In this document: positions 25,070 through 35,085 of the stretch, piece by piece
Layout of the letters: every line of letters begins with the position of its first letter
Position numbering within the stretch: the stretch's first letter is position 1
DNA from: Paenibacillus thalictri
Lineage (GTDB): Bacteria; Bacillota; Bacilli; Paenibacillales; NBRC-103111
Assembly (NCBI RefSeq): GCF_004307995.1
Contig: NZ_SIRE01000011.1
Coordinates: forward strand, 62,001-126,000
Length of the DNA stretch: 64,000 nucleotides
Direction of reading: 5' to 3'
The notes under the pieces: model-generated
Seen by the model: only the letters and a program-made list of their open reading frames with translations
Database searches by the model: none
Told to the model about the DNA's origin: nothing
Translations under genes and position numbers: made by a program

Positions 25070-26608
25070 CTAATGAGCCGTTTTTTTGTCTAAGGTCCGA
25101 TACTGCAGCGCTTCGGCGACATGCGGGGCGGCGATGGATGCGCATCCTTCCAAGTCGGCGATTGTTCTGGCGATTTTCAGTATCCGGTCGTGGGATCTGA
25201 CACTTAAACCCAAGGCGTCGAATGAGGCGCCAAGCAGTTGTTCGGCGGCTCTGTCCAGGCGGCAGAACTCCCGCAGCAGACGGCCTGACAACTCGCTGTT
25301 GTACCTTATTTTCGTCCCGCCAAAACGATCAAGCTGCGCCTTGCGCGCACGCCCGATCGTTTCTTTCATTTCCGCCGAGGACAGCTGCTGCTCCGTGGTG
25401 GAGAAGGCGGCATATTCCACACGCGGCACTTCGGCATGAAGATCGATCCGGTCAAGCAGCGGCCCCGATATGCGGCTGCGGTAATGGTCGATCTTATGCG
25501 GACTGCAATGGCAGGCCGTTCCCGCCCCGTCCGTGCCGAGGAAACCGCAAGGGCAGGGGTTCATCGATGCCGCGAGCAGAAATTGCGCGGGGAACGTGTA
25601 TACTGCGCGCGCTCGACCGATCGTGACATGTCTGTCCTCCAGCGGCTGTCTTAACACCTCCAGCACATTGCGCTGGAATTCGGGGAGCTCGTCCAAAAAT
25701 AATACGCCGCGATGGGCGAGGCTCGCTTCCCCCGGCTTAGGAATCGATCCTCCGCCGATGAGCCCGGCAGGCGAGATGGTGTGATGCGGGGCGCGAAACG
25801 GGCGGCTGCGGATCAGCGAACTGCCGCCCCCCAGCTTGCCCGAAGCGCTGTAGATTCGCGTGACCTCAAGCGCTTCATATTCGCTCATATCGGGCAAGAT
25901 GGTCGGCAAACGGCGGATCAGCATCGTTTTTCCCGTGCCTGGCGGGCCGATAAACAGCACATTGTGCATACCGGCAGCACATATCATCAGGACCCGTTTG
26001 GCCTGCTGCTGGCCGCAAACATCGGCGTAATCCTCCGTACCCGGTTGTTCCTCCGTCATCATGCCAAAGCTGAAATCATGCACATCATTAACGGTGTTAA
26101 ATATGATCTTTTTATCTTTTAACTCGCTCAAATTGGCGATAGGACAAACATGAATGCCTTCGATCAGATGCGCTTCCGGGGCGTTTTGCCGGGGCAGCAC
26201 AATGTGGGTGATGCCGACTTGTTTAGCCTTGGCGACCATCGACAATACGCCCGGAACGGGACGAATCGAGCCGTCGAGCGCAAGCTCTCCGAGTATGAGC
26301 AAGTTGTGTGGTTCGTCCAGCCGAATTTGTCCGCTGGTCAGCAGGATGCCAACGGCGATCGCCAAGTCGAAGGCGGAGCCTTCCTTCCGTAAATCGGCCG
26401 GTGCCAGATTAATCGTGATGCGCTGCAGCGGAAACGTAAACCCGCAATTTTTGATTGCGGAGCGAACGCGCTCGACCGACTCGCGAACGGCGAGGTCCGG
26501 CAGTCCGACGATGCTGACTACCGGCAACCCGTTGCTGAGGTCAGTCTCCACCTCGATCATTTTGCCTTCGATTCCGTGCAAGCAAGCGCTGAGCACTTTT
26601 CCGTACAT
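25070..26608 (-). CDS. comM: ComM/YifB family Mg-chelatase-like AAA+ ATPase
   Basis: ComM is a hexameric helicase that helps branch migration during natural transformation. The 512 residues have the ChlI-like N-terminal domain (GLPVVSIVGLPDLAVRESVE), the AAA+ core with Walker A GPPGTGKTM near residue 220 and Walker B VLFLDELPEF, and a Cys cluster (CPCGFLGTDGAGTACHC). The C-terminal part ends RTIADLEG, typical of the family. The ATG at 26608 is 7 bases after AAGGTG. dprA, another transformation gene, lies nearby. Here comM points against all neighbours except the spore protein. Confidence 0.94.
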   Translation of the reverse strand: MYGKVLSACLHGIEGKMIEVETDLSNGLPVVSIVGLPDLAVRESVERVRSAIKNCGFTFPLQRITINLAPADLRKEGSAFDLAIAVGILLTSGQIRLDEPHNLLILGELALDGSIRPVPGVLSMVAKAKQVGITHIVLPRQNAPEAHLIEGIHVCPIANLSELKDKKIIFNTVNDVHDFSFGMMTEEQPGTEDYADVCGQQQAKRVLMICAAGMHNVLFIGPPGTGKTMLIRRLPTILPDMSEYEALEVTRIYSASGKLGGGSSLIRSRPFRAPHHTISPAGLIGGGSIPKPGEASLAHRGVLFLDELPEFQRNVLEVLRQPLEDRHVTIGRARAVYTFPAQFLLAASMNPCPCGFLGTDGAGTACHCSPHKIDHYRSRISGPLLDRIDLHAEVPRVEYAAFSTTEQQLSSAEMKETIGRARKAQLDRFGGTKIRYNSELSGRLLREFCRLDRAAEQLLGASFDALGLSVRSHDRILKIARTIADLEGCASIAAPHVAEALQYRTLDKKTAH

Positions 26609-26774
26609 CAAAAAACACCTTCTTCCGAATGATTGGTGGACGGATGTAACGCATCCGTATCATTGGGCCAAAGGTGCTTCCTTATCTGCCTGTTATGTTA
26701 GCTTTATTTTATCTCACGAGGATGAAAAAAGCAAAACTGGGATATGCTACAAAAAAAGATAAGGAGTGATAACG

Positions 26775-27035
26775 ATGCAGCCAATGCCTTATTTTTGCCC
26801 GAATTGCCGCTCCAACCGGGTTAAATTCAGCGTGATTTCAAGTTATTCGCAGAGCTTTATGAAAGATGCTATTTCGGGGGAAGTTCACGAGATGAGCGAA
26901 CCCGTGCAGATGAGCCAGTCCGAACCAAGCATCGAATGTCTTGTTTGCCATTTTGTGGGAAACGAACTTCGTTTCGTCAAGCAAGCGGAACGCGAGCCGC
27001 GGACGCAGTCGGCAGGAAGCCCGACATATCGGTAA
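26775..27035 (+). CDS. Small zinc-ribbon protein of unknown function
   Basis: An 86-residue protein with CPNC at residues 8-11 and CLVC at about residue 55; the spacing could form one zinc ribbon. The middle segment (MSEPVQMSQSEP) is polar. AAGGAGTGATAACG precedes the ATG at 26775; the in-frame GTG at 26766 lies inside this ribosome site. The family is not recognised. It forms a single-gene unit before a terminator. Confidence 0.65.
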   Translation: MQPMPYFCPNCRSNRVKFSVISSYSQSFMKDAISGEVHEMSEPVQMSQSEPSIECLVCHFVGNELRFVKQAEREPRTQSAGSPTYR

Positions 27036-27040
27036 TGTCT

Positions 27041-27081
27041 TGCGCACCTTTTTCCTATGAGGAGAGGGTGCGCATTTTTTT
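27041..27081 (+). terminator. Rho-independent terminator after the zinc-ribbon gene
   Basis: TGCGCACC pairs with GGTGCGCA, enclosing an inner TCCT/AGGA pairing, followed by seven T. Confidence 0.88.
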
Positions 27082-27161
27082 GTCTGAACATATTGGATAT
27101 TATTAGGAGGCGTTCTCAATATTTCCCGAGGAATCAGAAAAAACGCAAAAATACGCCATAT

Positions 27162-27175
27162 TGAAATCGCTTTCA
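27162..27175 (+). promoter_or_regulatory. cre site (CcpA binding)
   Basis: TGAAATCGCTTTCA matches the catabolite-response consensus TGWAANCGNTNWCA at every position. It is centred roughly 75 bases before the expected sucC transcription start. Confidence 0.8.
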
Positions 27176-27227
27176 ACAAAAAAAGTTCCTTTTGCGGAGA
27201 AAAATAGAGGTAACTGTCGAAAAAAAG

Positions 27228-27236
27228 TGGTACAAT
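27228..27236 (+). promoter_or_regulatory. Extended -10 promoter of sucC-sucD
   Basis: TGGTACAAT fits the extended -10 pattern; the -35 region has no clear hexamer. Confidence 0.55.
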
Positions 27237-27378
27237 AATGGATGTTGTGCAGCGAAGCCGTTGATTATATCAGGGGCTTATCGTTATGCATGCCAAGCTG
27301 TGCCTTGTTTGCGGCGAATTCGCATCATATGCGTTTTCGAGCATATAGAAGCTATCACTGATAGGAGGATTTTGCTAA

Positions 27379-28539
27379 ATGAATATCCATGAGTACCAAG
27401 GCAAGGAAGTGCTGAGACAGTATGGTGTCAGCGTTCCTCAAGGAAAAGTCGCATTTACGGTAGATGAAGCCGTAGAAGCTGCCAAATCGCTCGGCACCTC
27501 CGTCGTTGTCGTCAAAGCGCAAATTCACGCTGGCGGCCGCGGTAAAGCGGGCGGCGTTAAAGTCGCTAAAAATCTGGACGAGGTTCGTACATACGCCCAG
27601 GAAATTCTCGGTAAAGTGCTGGTAACGCACCAAACCGGTCCGGAAGGCAAGGAAGTTAAGCGTCTTCTTATCGAGCAAGGCTGCGACATTAAAAAAGAAT
27701 ATTATGTTGGTGTCGTTGTTGACCGCGGCACAGGCCGTGTTGTTATGATGGCGTCCGAAGAAGGCGGCACCGAGATTGAAGAAGTTGCTGCACATACACC
27801 TGAAAAAATCTTCAAAGAAGTGATCGATCCTGCGATCGGCCTTCAAGCGTTCCAAGCGCGTAAGCTTGCTTACGCCATCAACATCCCAAGTGAGCTGGTT
27901 AACAAAGCCGTTAAATTTATGATCGCTTTGTACACTGCATTTGTGGAAAAGGACTGCTCGATTGCGGAAATCAATCCGCTTGTTGTAACAGGCGACGGCA
28001 ATGTTATGGCGCTTGACGCCAAATTGAACTTCGATTCCAACGCGCTGTACCGTCATAAAGACATTTTGGAGCTGCGCGACCTGGAAGAAGAAGATGAAAA
28101 AGAAATTCAAGCGTCCAAGTTTGACCTCAGCTACATCGCCCTTGACGGTAACATCGGTTGTATGGTTAACGGTGCGGGTCTGGCTATGGCAACGATGGAC
28201 ATTATCAAATATTATGGCGGCGAACCGGCTAACTTCCTTGATGTAGGGGGCGGCGCTACCACGGAGAAAGTAACGGAAGCATTCAAAATCATTTTGGCCG
28301 ACGAAGCGGTAAAAGGCGTATTCATCAACATTTTCGGCGGCATTATGAAATGTGACGTCATCGCTAATGGCGTAGTCGAAGCGACAAAGCAGCTTGGCCT
28401 TGACCGTCCGGTTGTCGTTCGTCTGGAAGGCACTAACGTGGATTTGGGCAAAAAGATTTTGAACGAATCCGGCCTGAATATCGTAGCTGCCGATTCCATG
28501 GCGGACGGCGCGCAAAAAATCGTTGCACTCGTGAAGTAA
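27379..28539 (+). CDS. sucC: Succinyl-CoA synthetase, beta subunit
   Basis: SucC provides the ATP-grasp domain of the TCA-cycle enzyme that makes ATP or GTP from succinyl-CoA. The 386 residues begin [20 protein letters not shown] and contain [21 protein letters not shown]-like [11 protein letters not shown], and [13 protein letters not shown], with [11 protein letters not shown] near the C-terminus. TAGGAGG lies before the ATG. Placement before sucD and dprA matches Bacillus. The upstream cre site indicates CcpA control. Confidence 0.97.
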   Translation: MNIHEYQGKEVLRQYGVSVPQGKVAFTVDEAVEAAKSLGTSVVVVKAQIHAGGRGKAGGVKVAKNLDEVRTYAQEILGKVLVTHQTGPEGKEVKRLLIEQGCDIKKEYYVGVVVDRGTGRVVMMASEEGGTEIEEVAAHTPEKIFKEVIDPAIGLQAFQARKLAYAINIPSELVNKAVKFMIALYTAFVEKDCSIAEINPLVVTGDGNVMALDAKLNFDSNALYRHKDILELRDLEEEDEKEIQASKFDLSYIALDGNIGCMVNGAGLAMATMDIIKYYGGEPANFLDVGGGATTEKVTEAFKIILADEAVKGVFINIFGGIMKCDVIANGVVEATKQLGLDRPVVVRLEGTNVDLGKKILNESGLNIVAADSMADGAQKIVALVK

Positions 28540-28580
28540 TTTTGGCGGCTCAAAACTATAAGGGATGTGAACAATCAATC

Positions 28581-29513
28581 ATGAGTATTTTAGTAGGTAA
28601 AAATACAAAGGTCATCACACAAGGGATTACAGGTTCCGTCGGTATGTTCCATACCAAAGGCGGCCTTGATTACGGCACGCAAATGGTTGGCGGCGTAACG
28701 CCGGGCAAAGGCGGCACTAACGTTGACATCACTTTGGAAAACGGAACTACCGTTTCGCTCCCTGTATTCAACACCGTTCAAGAAGCGGCTGCAAAAACAG
28801 GCGCTACCGTATCCGTAATTTACGTTCCGCCGGCATTTGCCGCTGACGCGATCATGGAAGCTGTAGACGCTGAGCTGGAACTGGCGATCTGTATTACAGA
28901 AGGCATTCCGGTTCTCGATATGGTCAAAGTGTCGCGTTACATGGAAGGCAAGAAAACAAGATTGATCGGACCAAACTGCCCTGGCGTCATTACTCCGGGC
29001 GAATGCAAAATCGGCATTATGCCGGGTTATATCCATACTCCAGGCCATGTCGGCGTCGTTTCCCGCTCCGGGACGCTCACTTATGAAGCGGTTCACCAGC
29101 TGACAACCCGCGGTATCGGCCAATCCTCCGCTGTAGGTATCGGCGGCGACCCTGTCAAAGGTTCGGAATTTATCGATATTTTGAAATTGTTCAACGAAGA
29201 TCCAGACACCTATGCGGTCATTATGATCGGCGAAATCGGCGGTACGGCGGAAGAAGAAGCGGCTGAATGGATCGCTGCCAACATGACGAAGCCGGTTGTC
29301 GGTTTTATCGGCGGTCAAACGGCGCCTCCAGGAAAACGCATGGGCCATGCCGGCGCCATCATCTCCGGCGGCAAAGGAACTGCGGCTGAGAAAGTGGCTA
29401 CGATGCAGCGTTGCGGCATCAAAGTTGCTCCGACGCCTTCCGAAATGGGCTCCACTTTGGTGGAAGTGCTGACGGAAAAAGGCCTGCTCGACAAATGTAT
29501 TACCAAAAAATAA
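28581..29513 (+). CDS. sucD: Succinyl-CoA synthetase, alpha subunit
   Basis: SucD binds CoA and carries the phosphorylated histidine. The 310 residues begin [18 protein letters not shown] (CoA-binding Rossmann domain) and contain [20 protein letters not shown] and the active-site histidine in [16 protein letters not shown]. The ATG at 28581 is 10 bases after AGGGATGTGA; an in-frame upstream start at 28542 is not conserved. It is 41 bases after sucC in one operon that ends at a strong terminator. Confidence 0.97.
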   Translation: MSILVGKNTKVITQGITGSVGMFHTKGGLDYGTQMVGGVTPGKGGTNVDITLENGTTVSLPVFNTVQEAAAKTGATVSVIYVPPAFAADAIMEAVDAELELAICITEGIPVLDMVKVSRYMEGKKTRLIGPNCPGVITPGECKIGIMPGYIHTPGHVGVVSRSGTLTYEAVHQLTTRGIGQSSAVGIGGDPVKGSEFIDILKLFNEDPDTYAVIMIGEIGGTAEEEAAEWIAANMTKPVVGFIGGQTAPPGKRMGHAGAIISGGKGTAAEKVATMQRCGIKVAPTPSEMGSTLVEVLTEKGLLDKCITKK

Positions 29514-29535
29514 TAGCTTGATTTTTGGATAGGTA

Positions 29536-29582
29536 AGCAACCTTTCATGCCCTTGACGGGCAATGGAAGGTTGCTTTTTTTT
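29536..29582 (+). terminator. Rho-independent terminator after sucCD
   Basis: AGCAACCTTTCATGCCC pairs with GGGCAATGGAAGGTTGCT around TTGAC, with small internal mismatches, followed by eight or more T. Confidence 0.92.
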
Positions 29583-29633
29583 GTTCCCGTAAGTTGAAAA
29601 TTTGTTTCTTGATAAAGGAGTGTTATATACTAT

Positions 29634-30725
29634 ATGGACAACAGCACCATTTTGCTGCTAATGCACGAAACTGCCGGGGTTGGCTGGAGGACGATCGAAC
29701 GTATTGTGAGCGTTTGCCCCGATCTGCAGGAGGCTGTTACGTTCCGCCAAAACGAGTGGATCCGGTTGGGAATTTCACCGGATAAGGCGGCGACGATTGA
29801 ACAGTCACTTTCCAGGACAGACTGGATGGAAAAGCTGGAAAACTATCATCAAGCGGGCATCGGATTTATTACGGCTTTAGACAATTCTTATCCGGAGCGG
29901 CTTAAAGAGGCTGCGGAACCGCCGTGGGTGCTCTATTATAAAGGAAACATCGCGCTGATCGGGCGTCCGTGCATAGGGATGGTTGGCACGCGCAATCCGA
30001 CCGTATACGGTAGAAAAACAGCCGAATCACTCGCAGCCGAGCTCTCCGAGAAGGGAGCATGTGTTGTAAGCGGCGTCGCACGCGGCATTGATGCGTATGC
30101 CCACTACGGCGCGTTGCAAGCGAAAGGCGGGACGATCGGCGTGCTCGGTTGCGGTATCGATCAAGTATATCCTGCGGAGAACCGCGAGCTTTACCGGAAC
30201 ATAGAGGAGAGTGGGCTGCTGCTTTCCGAATACGCTCCCGGCATTCGTCCGCTGCCCGGATTGTTTCCGCTGAGAAACCGGATTATCGCGGGACTCAGTC
30301 TTGGCATTGTCGTTGTTGAGGCTGCCGAACGCAGCGGTTCGCTGATTACCGCGACCCAGGCGCTTGATGCTTCTCGGGATATTTTCGCCGTACCCGGCCC
30401 GATCACGTCGCCGAAAAGCAGCGGCACACTGCAGCTCATCAAGAACGGAGCCAAACTTGTGACTTGCGCCGAAGATATTCTGGAGGAGTATCGGCACTGC
30501 ATTTCATTTGGGCCAATTGCACATTCTAATGAGAAATCCAGCCAGTCCATTCTCAGCGAAGATGAGCGGAAACTGCTCGGTTTACTCTCATCCGAACCGT
30601 TGACCGTCGATCAATTGCTTGTCTTAAGCCAATTTAACTTTGGACATTTGCATTCAGTTCTGTTATCCTTACTACTGAAAAAACGGATCGAGCAGTTGCC
30701 CGGTTCATCTTATATAATGAAGTAA
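29634..30725 (+). CDS. dprA: DNA-processing protein DprA (Smf)
   Basis: DprA binds incoming single-stranded DNA and loads RecA in natural transformation. The 363 residues have an N-terminal helical SAM-like part, the Rossmann core (MVGTRNPTVYGRKTA, VSGVARGIDAYAHYGAL, VLGCGIDQVYPAENREL, FPLRNRIIAGLS, VEAAERSGSLITA) and a C-terminal winged-helix-like tail (about 305-363). The ribosome site AAAGGAG is 13 bases before the ATG, rather far. topA follows 45 bases later, as in Bacillus. Confidence 0.96.
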   Translation: MDNSTILLLMHETAGVGWRTIERIVSVCPDLQEAVTFRQNEWIRLGISPDKAATIEQSLSRTDWMEKLENYHQAGIGFITALDNSYPERLKEAAEPPWVLYYKGNIALIGRPCIGMVGTRNPTVYGRKTAESLAAELSEKGACVVSGVARGIDAYAHYGALQAKGGTIGVLGCGIDQVYPAENRELYRNIEESGLLLSEYAPGIRPLPGLFPLRNRIIAGLSLGIVVVEAAERSGSLITATQALDASRDIFAVPGPITSPKSSGTLQLIKNGAKLVTCAEDILEEYRHCISFGPIAHSNEKSSQSILSEDERKLLGLLSSEPLTVDQLLVLSQFNFGHLHSVLLSLLLKKRIEQLPGSSYIMK

Positions 30726-30770
30726 CGCAAATAGGTTGATTTTGATTTTACGTGAGGGGGTAAGACATCT

Positions 30771-32864
30771 GTGGCCGATTCTTTAGTCATCGTGGAGTCA
30801 CCCGCAAAAGCAAAAACAATAGGCAAATATTTGGGCAGTAAATTTATCGTGAAGGCGTCCATGGGACATATCCGCGATTTGCCTAAGAGCCAAATGGGTG
30901 TCGAGGTCAAGAAAAATTTTGAACCCAAATATATTACGATTCGCGGTAAAGGCAACGTTCTTAAGGAACTCAAGGACGCCCGCAAAAAAGTAAAAAAAGT
31001 ATATCTCGCGGCTGACCCTGATCGCGAAGGGGAAGCGATCGCCTGGCATTTAGCCCATTACTTGGAGCTCCAGCAGGATGAGGCGTGCCGGGTTGTGTTT
31101 AACGAGATTACGAAGCAAGCGGTCAAGGATGCCTTTAAGACGCCGCGCCGGATTAACCAGGACCTGGTGAATGCCCAGCAGGCGCGCCGCATTCTGGATC
31201 GTCTTGTCGGCTACAAAATAAGCCCGCTGCTGTGGAAAAAAGTGAAGAAGGGCCTGTCGGCCGGCCGGGTGCAATCGGTTGCCGTAAAGCTCATCTACGA
31301 CCGCGAGAACGAGATCAAAGCGTTTGTGCCGGAAGAATACTGGACGATTACCGCAGCCCTGAAGGCGGGAACCCATTCGTTTGAAGCCAAATTTCATCAG
31401 ATGGGCGACAAAAAGGAGCTTCACAACGAAGCTGAAGTTCAAGATGTTCTGAAAGCGATCGAAGGCGCCGATTTTATCGTGCGCGAAGTGAAGGAAAAGG
31501 AGCGCCAGCGCAATCCTTCTCCACCCTTCATCACAAGTTCCTTGCAGCAGGAAGCGGCGCGTAAGCTGAACTTCCGCGCGGCCAAAACGATGTCGGTTGC
31601 CCAGCAATTATATGAAGGGATCGATATCGGAAGCGAAGGAACAGTCGGTTTGATTACATATATGCGTACCGACTCCACGCGGATTTCCCCGGTGGCGCAG
31701 GAAGAAGCCAAGGAGTATATCGAAGCCAAATACGGAAACGATTACTATCCGGAAACACCGCGGAACTACATTAAAAAAGCGGCTAATGCTCAGGATGCGC
31801 ACGAAGGAATACGGCCGAGCTCCGTGCTGCGCGAGCCGGAACAAGTCAAATCCTACTTAAGCAAAGACCAATATCGGCTGTATAAGCTTGTATGGGAGCG
31901 CTTCTTGGCTAGCCAGATGGCGTCTGCGGTTATGGATACAATGACGGTAGATATCACGGCGGGAGCGACGGTGTTTCGCGCGGCCGGTTCCAAGGTGAAA
32001 TTCGCCGGATTTATGAAAGTATACGTGGAAGGCAACGACGACGGAAACAGCACCGAAGAAGATAAGCTGCTGCCGCCTCTGGCGCAGGGGGATAAGGTTA
32101 AGCAGTCCAATATTGATCCGAAGCAGCACTTCACGCAGCCGCCGCCGCGGTTTACGGAAGCGAGACTCGTGAAAGCGCTGGAGGAAATGGGCATCGGCCG
32201 TCCGAGCACGTATGCGCCGACGCTGGAAACAATTCAGAAACGCGGTTATGTGGCGGTTGAAGATAAAAAATTCGTGCCGACCGAATTGGGCGAGCTGGTC
32301 ATCGAACAGATGGTCGAGTTTTTTCCGGAAATACTGGACGTTGAGTTTACCGCTCACATGGAGGAAGAACTTGACCATGTAGAGGAAGGCAAAGAAGATT
32401 GGGTCAAGGTGCTGGAGCAGTTTTACAGCTCGTTGGAGAAACGTCTTGAAGTCGCCGAAGAAGAAATGGAAAAAGTCGAAATTCAAGATGAAGTTTCCGA
32501 CGAAGTATGTGAAAAATGCGGCCGCCAGATGGTCTATAAGCTGGGCCGCTTCGGGAAGTTCCTGGCTTGTTCCGGATTCCCCGATTGCCGGAATACGAAG
32601 CCGATCGTCAAAGATACGGGTGTTACCTGTCCTTCCTGCCATGAAGGCAAAATCGTCGAACGCCGCAGCAAAAAAGGACGCGTCTTTTACGGCTGCGACC
32701 GTTATCCGGACTGCGATTTCGTATCGTGGGATAAGCCGGTGGCGAAACCTTGCCCGAACTGCTCGTCGTTAATGGTTGAAAAACGCAGCAAAAACGGCAT
32801 CACGATCCAATGCACGCAATGCGACTACAAGGAAGAACCGCAGGACTCGAATCAGGAGGATTAA
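30771..32864 (+). CDS. topA: DNA topoisomerase I
   Basis: TopA relaxes negative supercoils via a phosphotyrosine intermediate. In 697 residues: Toprim domain [20 protein letters not shown] with [12 protein letters not shown], active-site Tyr in [11 protein letters not shown] (about residue 296), [20 protein letters not shown], and three C-terminal zinc-binding clusters (CEKC..CSGFPDC, CPSC..CDRYPDC, CPNC..CTQC). The start is GTG, about 10 bases after GAGGGGG. It is 4 bases before the trmFO start. Confidence 0.97.
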   Translation: MADSLVIVESPAKAKTIGKYLGSKFIVKASMGHIRDLPKSQMGVEVKKNFEPKYITIRGKGNVLKELKDARKKVKKVYLAADPDREGEAIAWHLAHYLELQQDEACRVVFNEITKQAVKDAFKTPRRINQDLVNAQQARRILDRLVGYKISPLLWKKVKKGLSAGRVQSVAVKLIYDRENEIKAFVPEEYWTITAALKAGTHSFEAKFHQMGDKKELHNEAEVQDVLKAIEGADFIVREVKEKERQRNPSPPFITSSLQQEAARKLNFRAAKTMSVAQQLYEGIDIGSEGTVGLITYMRTDSTRISPVAQEEAKEYIEAKYGNDYYPETPRNYIKKAANAQDAHEGIRPSSVLREPEQVKSYLSKDQYRLYKLVWERFLASQMASAVMDTMTVDITAGATVFRAAGSKVKFAGFMKVYVEGNDDGNSTEEDKLLPPLAQGDKVKQSNIDPKQHFTQPPPRFTEARLVKALEEMGIGRPSTYAPTLETIQKRGYVAVEDKKFVPTELGELVIEQMVEFFPEILDVEFTAHMEEELDHVEEGKEDWVKVLEQFYSSLEKRLEVAEEEMEKVEIQDEVSDEVCEKCGRQMVYKLGRFGKFLACSGFPDCRNTKPIVKDTGVTCPSCHEGKIVERRSKKGRVFYGCDRYPDCDFVSWDKPVAKPCPNCSSLMVEKRSKNGITIQCTQCDYKEEPQDSNQED

Positions 32865-32868
32865 ATCA

Positions 32869-34197
32869 TTGTCACAATCGCAAAAAGTAACCGTTATAGG
32901 GGCAGGGCTTGCCGGCAGCGAAGCTGCCTGGCAAATTGCCAAGCAAGGCGTACCGGTCGTGTTGTACGAAATGCGGCCTGTACGCAAGACGCCCGCCCAC
33001 ATTTCCGATAAATTCGCCGAATTGGTATGCAGCAACTCTCTTCGCGCCAACGGATTAACCAATGCCGTTGGCGTGCTGAAAGAGGAAATGCGGATGCTGG
33101 ATTCGCTGATCTTGTCCGCCGCCGACCGTCATGCGGTCCCGGCAGGCGGCGCGCTTGCCGTCGATCGCGACGGGTTCTCCGGGGAAGTGACCGAGAGACT
33201 GCGCAATCACCCGCTTATTGAGGTAAGGAACGAGGAATTGGAACAGCTGCCGGAAGGCATTGTTGTTGTTGCTACCGGACCTCTTACTTCTCCGTCGCTG
33301 TCGGCTCGTTTGCAGGAGCTGATGGGGGAGAAGTATTTGTATTTCTACGATGCGGCGGCACCGATCGTAGAAAAAGAATCTATCGATATGAATCAGGTAT
33401 ACCTCGCCTCCCGATACGATAAAGGGGAAGCGGCCTACTTGAATTGTCCGATGACGGAAGAGCAATTTAACGTCTTCTATGATGCGCTGATTGAAGCGGA
33501 AACCGCACCGATGAAAGAGTTCGAGAAAGAAATTTATTTCGAGGGCTGCATGCCGATCGAAGTGATGATGAAACGCGGCAAGCAGACGGCGCTTTTTGGC
33601 CCGATGAAACCTGTAGGTCTGATGAATCCGCATACGGGCAAGCTGCCTTATGCGGTCGTGCAGCTGCGGCAAGACAATGCAGCCGGAACATTATACAATC
33701 TGGTCGGCTTCCAGACACATCTGAAGTGGGGCGAACAGAAGCGGGTGTTCTCGCTGATTCCCGGCCTTGAGAACGCGGAGTTTGTGCGTTACGGTGTGAT
33801 GCACCGGAACACGTTTATCAATTCTCCCAAACTGCTTCAACCTACCTATCAATTCAAAGGAAGAGACAGCTTGTTTTTTGCAGGCCAAATGACAGGCGTT
33901 GAAGGTTATGTGGAATCGGCCGCTTCGGGTCTGATTGCCGGAATAAACGCAGCCCGCCATGCCCAAGGCCTTGAGTGCCTCGTTTTTCCTGAGGATACGA
34001 CGCTGGGCAGTATGGCCCATTATATCACTACGGCTGATTTTGAGCATTTCCAGCCGATGAACGCGAACTTTGGATTATTCCCGCCGCTCGATCAGCGAAT
34101 TAAAAATAAAAAGCTGAAGAACGAAACCATCGCCGGACGCGCAATTGAGAAAATTCAGAATTTTTCACAAAATATATACAATTCAACTTGTTTGTAG
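32869..34197 (+). CDS. trmFO: Methylenetetrahydrofolate-tRNA (uracil54-C5)-methyltransferase TrmFO
   Basis: TrmFO makes m5U54 in the tRNA T-loop using methylene-THF and FAD. The 442 residues begin [20 protein letters not shown] (FAD motif GAGLAG at 11-16) and contain [17 protein letters not shown] and [14 protein letters not shown], diagnostic of the family. The start is TTG, 9 bases after AGGAGG; the in-frame codons upstream lie inside topA. In Bacillus xerC follows; here a 245-base non-coding gap does. Confidence 0.96.
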   Translation: MSQSQKVTVIGAGLAGSEAAWQIAKQGVPVVLYEMRPVRKTPAHISDKFAELVCSNSLRANGLTNAVGVLKEEMRMLDSLILSAADRHAVPAGGALAVDRDGFSGEVTERLRNHPLIEVRNEELEQLPEGIVVVATGPLTSPSLSARLQELMGEKYLYFYDAAAPIVEKESIDMNQVYLASRYDKGEAAYLNCPMTEEQFNVFYDALIEAETAPMKEFEKEIYFEGCMPIEVMMKRGKQTALFGPMKPVGLMNPHTGKLPYAVVQLRQDNAAGTLYNLVGFQTHLKWGEQKRVFSLIPGLENAEFVRYGVMHRNTFINSPKLLQPTYQFKGRDSLFFAGQMTGVEGYVESAASGLIAGINAARHAQGLECLVFPEDTTLGSMAHYITTADFEHFQPMNANFGLFPPLDQRIKNKKLKNETIAGRAIEKIQNFSQNIYNSTCL

Positions 34198-34277
34198 AAG
34201 CTGCAATATGTTACTATAAATATGTTTGTCGTTGATGATTGCCTGCGTGAGTATTTACGTACATTTTATTTTAGGCT

Positions 34278-34306
34278 GAACAGTCAGATCTGCTGCTGTT
34301 CTTTTT
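34278..34306 (+). terminator. Weak terminator-like hairpin after trmFO
   Basis: GAACAG and CTGTTC (6 pairs, 12-base loop) followed by TTTTTG. Confidence 0.5.
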
Positions 34307-34360
34307 GTTTATGCGGTTTACTCCTGCTTTCGACATTTTGACATGCCAATTTCAGGAAAG

Positions 34361-34386
34361 ACTAAGCTGCAAAGCTTAGTTTTTTG
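34361..34386 (+). terminator. Terminator-like hairpin before hslV
   Basis: ACTAAGCT, loop GCAA, AGCTTAGT is a perfect 8-base stem followed by TTTTTTG. It would end trmFO transcription or attenuate hslV, 56 bases upstream of its start. Confidence 0.75.
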
Positions 34387-34442
34387 TTTCTATCGAGTGA
34401 TCGGCCAGTCATCGGCAGCTCACATTTGAGGAGGGAATCGAG

Positions 34443-34988
34443 ATGGAGCAAACCTTTCATGCAACGACGATTTTTGCAGTAAAACATCAAGGAAAAGGCG
34501 CCATTGCTGGCGACGGCCAAGTCACTTTCGGCAACAGCATGGTCATGAAAAATTCCGCCAAGAAGGTAAGGCGTTTATACCGCGGTAAAGTCGTAGCGGG
34601 GTTTGCGGGATCCGTGGCGGATGCGATTACGTTATTTGAGAAGTTCGAAAGCAAACTGGAAGAACATCACGGCAATCTGCAGCGTTCCGCAGTAGAACTT
34701 GCCAAGGAATGGCGTTCCGACCGGGTGCTGCGGCGTCTTGAAGCGATGATGATTGTGATGGATGAGTCCGGGCTGCTGCTGATATCCGGCAATGGTGAGA
34801 TTATAGAACCGGATGACGGGATTTTGGCTATCGGTTCCGGAGGCAGTTTTGCCTTGGCGGCGGGAAGAGCGCTTAAGCGGTATGCGCCGCAGATGGGCGC
34901 AAAAGAGATTGCGCACGCGGCTTTAACCATGGCTGCGGAAATATGCGTGTTTACCAATCATAACATTATTGTCGAAGAAATAGAGTAA
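34443..34988 (+). CDS. hslV: ATP-dependent protease peptidase subunit HslV (ClpQ)
   Basis: HslV forms the proteolytic chamber of the HslUV (ClpQY) protease. The 181 residues contain [40 protein letters not shown] and [20 protein letters not shown], all family hallmarks. The N-terminus reads [11 protein letters not shown]; Bacillus ClpQ reads MSSFHATTIF and uses an N-terminal serine that is missing here, so the nucleophile is probably the threonine after HA. GAGGAGGGAA precedes the ATG. hslU and codY follow. Confidence 0.95.
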   Translation: MEQTFHATTIFAVKHQGKGAIAGDGQVTFGNSMVMKNSAKKVRRLYRGKVVAGFAGSVADAITLFEKFESKLEEHHGNLQRSAVELAKEWRSDRVLRRLEAMMIVMDESGLLLISGNGEIIEPDDGILAIGSGGSFALAAGRALKRYAPQMGAKEIAHAALTMAAEICVFTNHNIIVEEIE

Positions 34989-35020
34989 GAGCAACTTAAA
35001 TGCGAGTTCAAAAGGCCGGC

Positions 35021-35038
35021 TTTGAACAACCTCTTAAA
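35021..35038 (+). repeat. 18-base intergenic repeat, copy 2
   Basis: Identical to 8051-8068. Here TTTGAAC also pairs with GTTCAAA at 35006-35012 around GC-rich DNA, giving a short hairpin before hslU. Confidence 0.7.
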
Positions 35039-35085
35039 CGGCACTTAAACCGGATTATGCTTTCATCCAAAGGAGGCTAATGTGA

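Larger units (their letters stand above)
27082..27378 (+). other. Long leader/control region of sucC
   Basis: About 300 bases without a gene. It holds a consensus cre site, an extended -10 promoter and a roughly 135-base untranslated leader ending in TAGGAGG before sucC. No riboswitch was recognised in the leader. Confidence 0.6.
34198..34442 (+). other. trmFO-hslV intergenic gap
   Basis: About 245 bases with no gene. It contains two hairpins with T-runs and a TTGACA at 34338-34343 without a good -10. No remnant of xerC, expected here from Bacillus gene order, is visible. Confidence 0.6.

Noticed and set aside
27355..28578. 407-residue minus-strand open frame
   Set aside because: It is the antisense shadow of sucC; composition is dominated by Phe, His and Asn and there is no ribosome site.
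34150..34164. AAAATTCAGAATTTT palindrome at the 3' end of trmFO as a CodY box
   Set aside because: The CodY consensus is AATTTTCWGAAAATT; this palindrome has the A and T blocks in the opposite order and lies within coding sequence.
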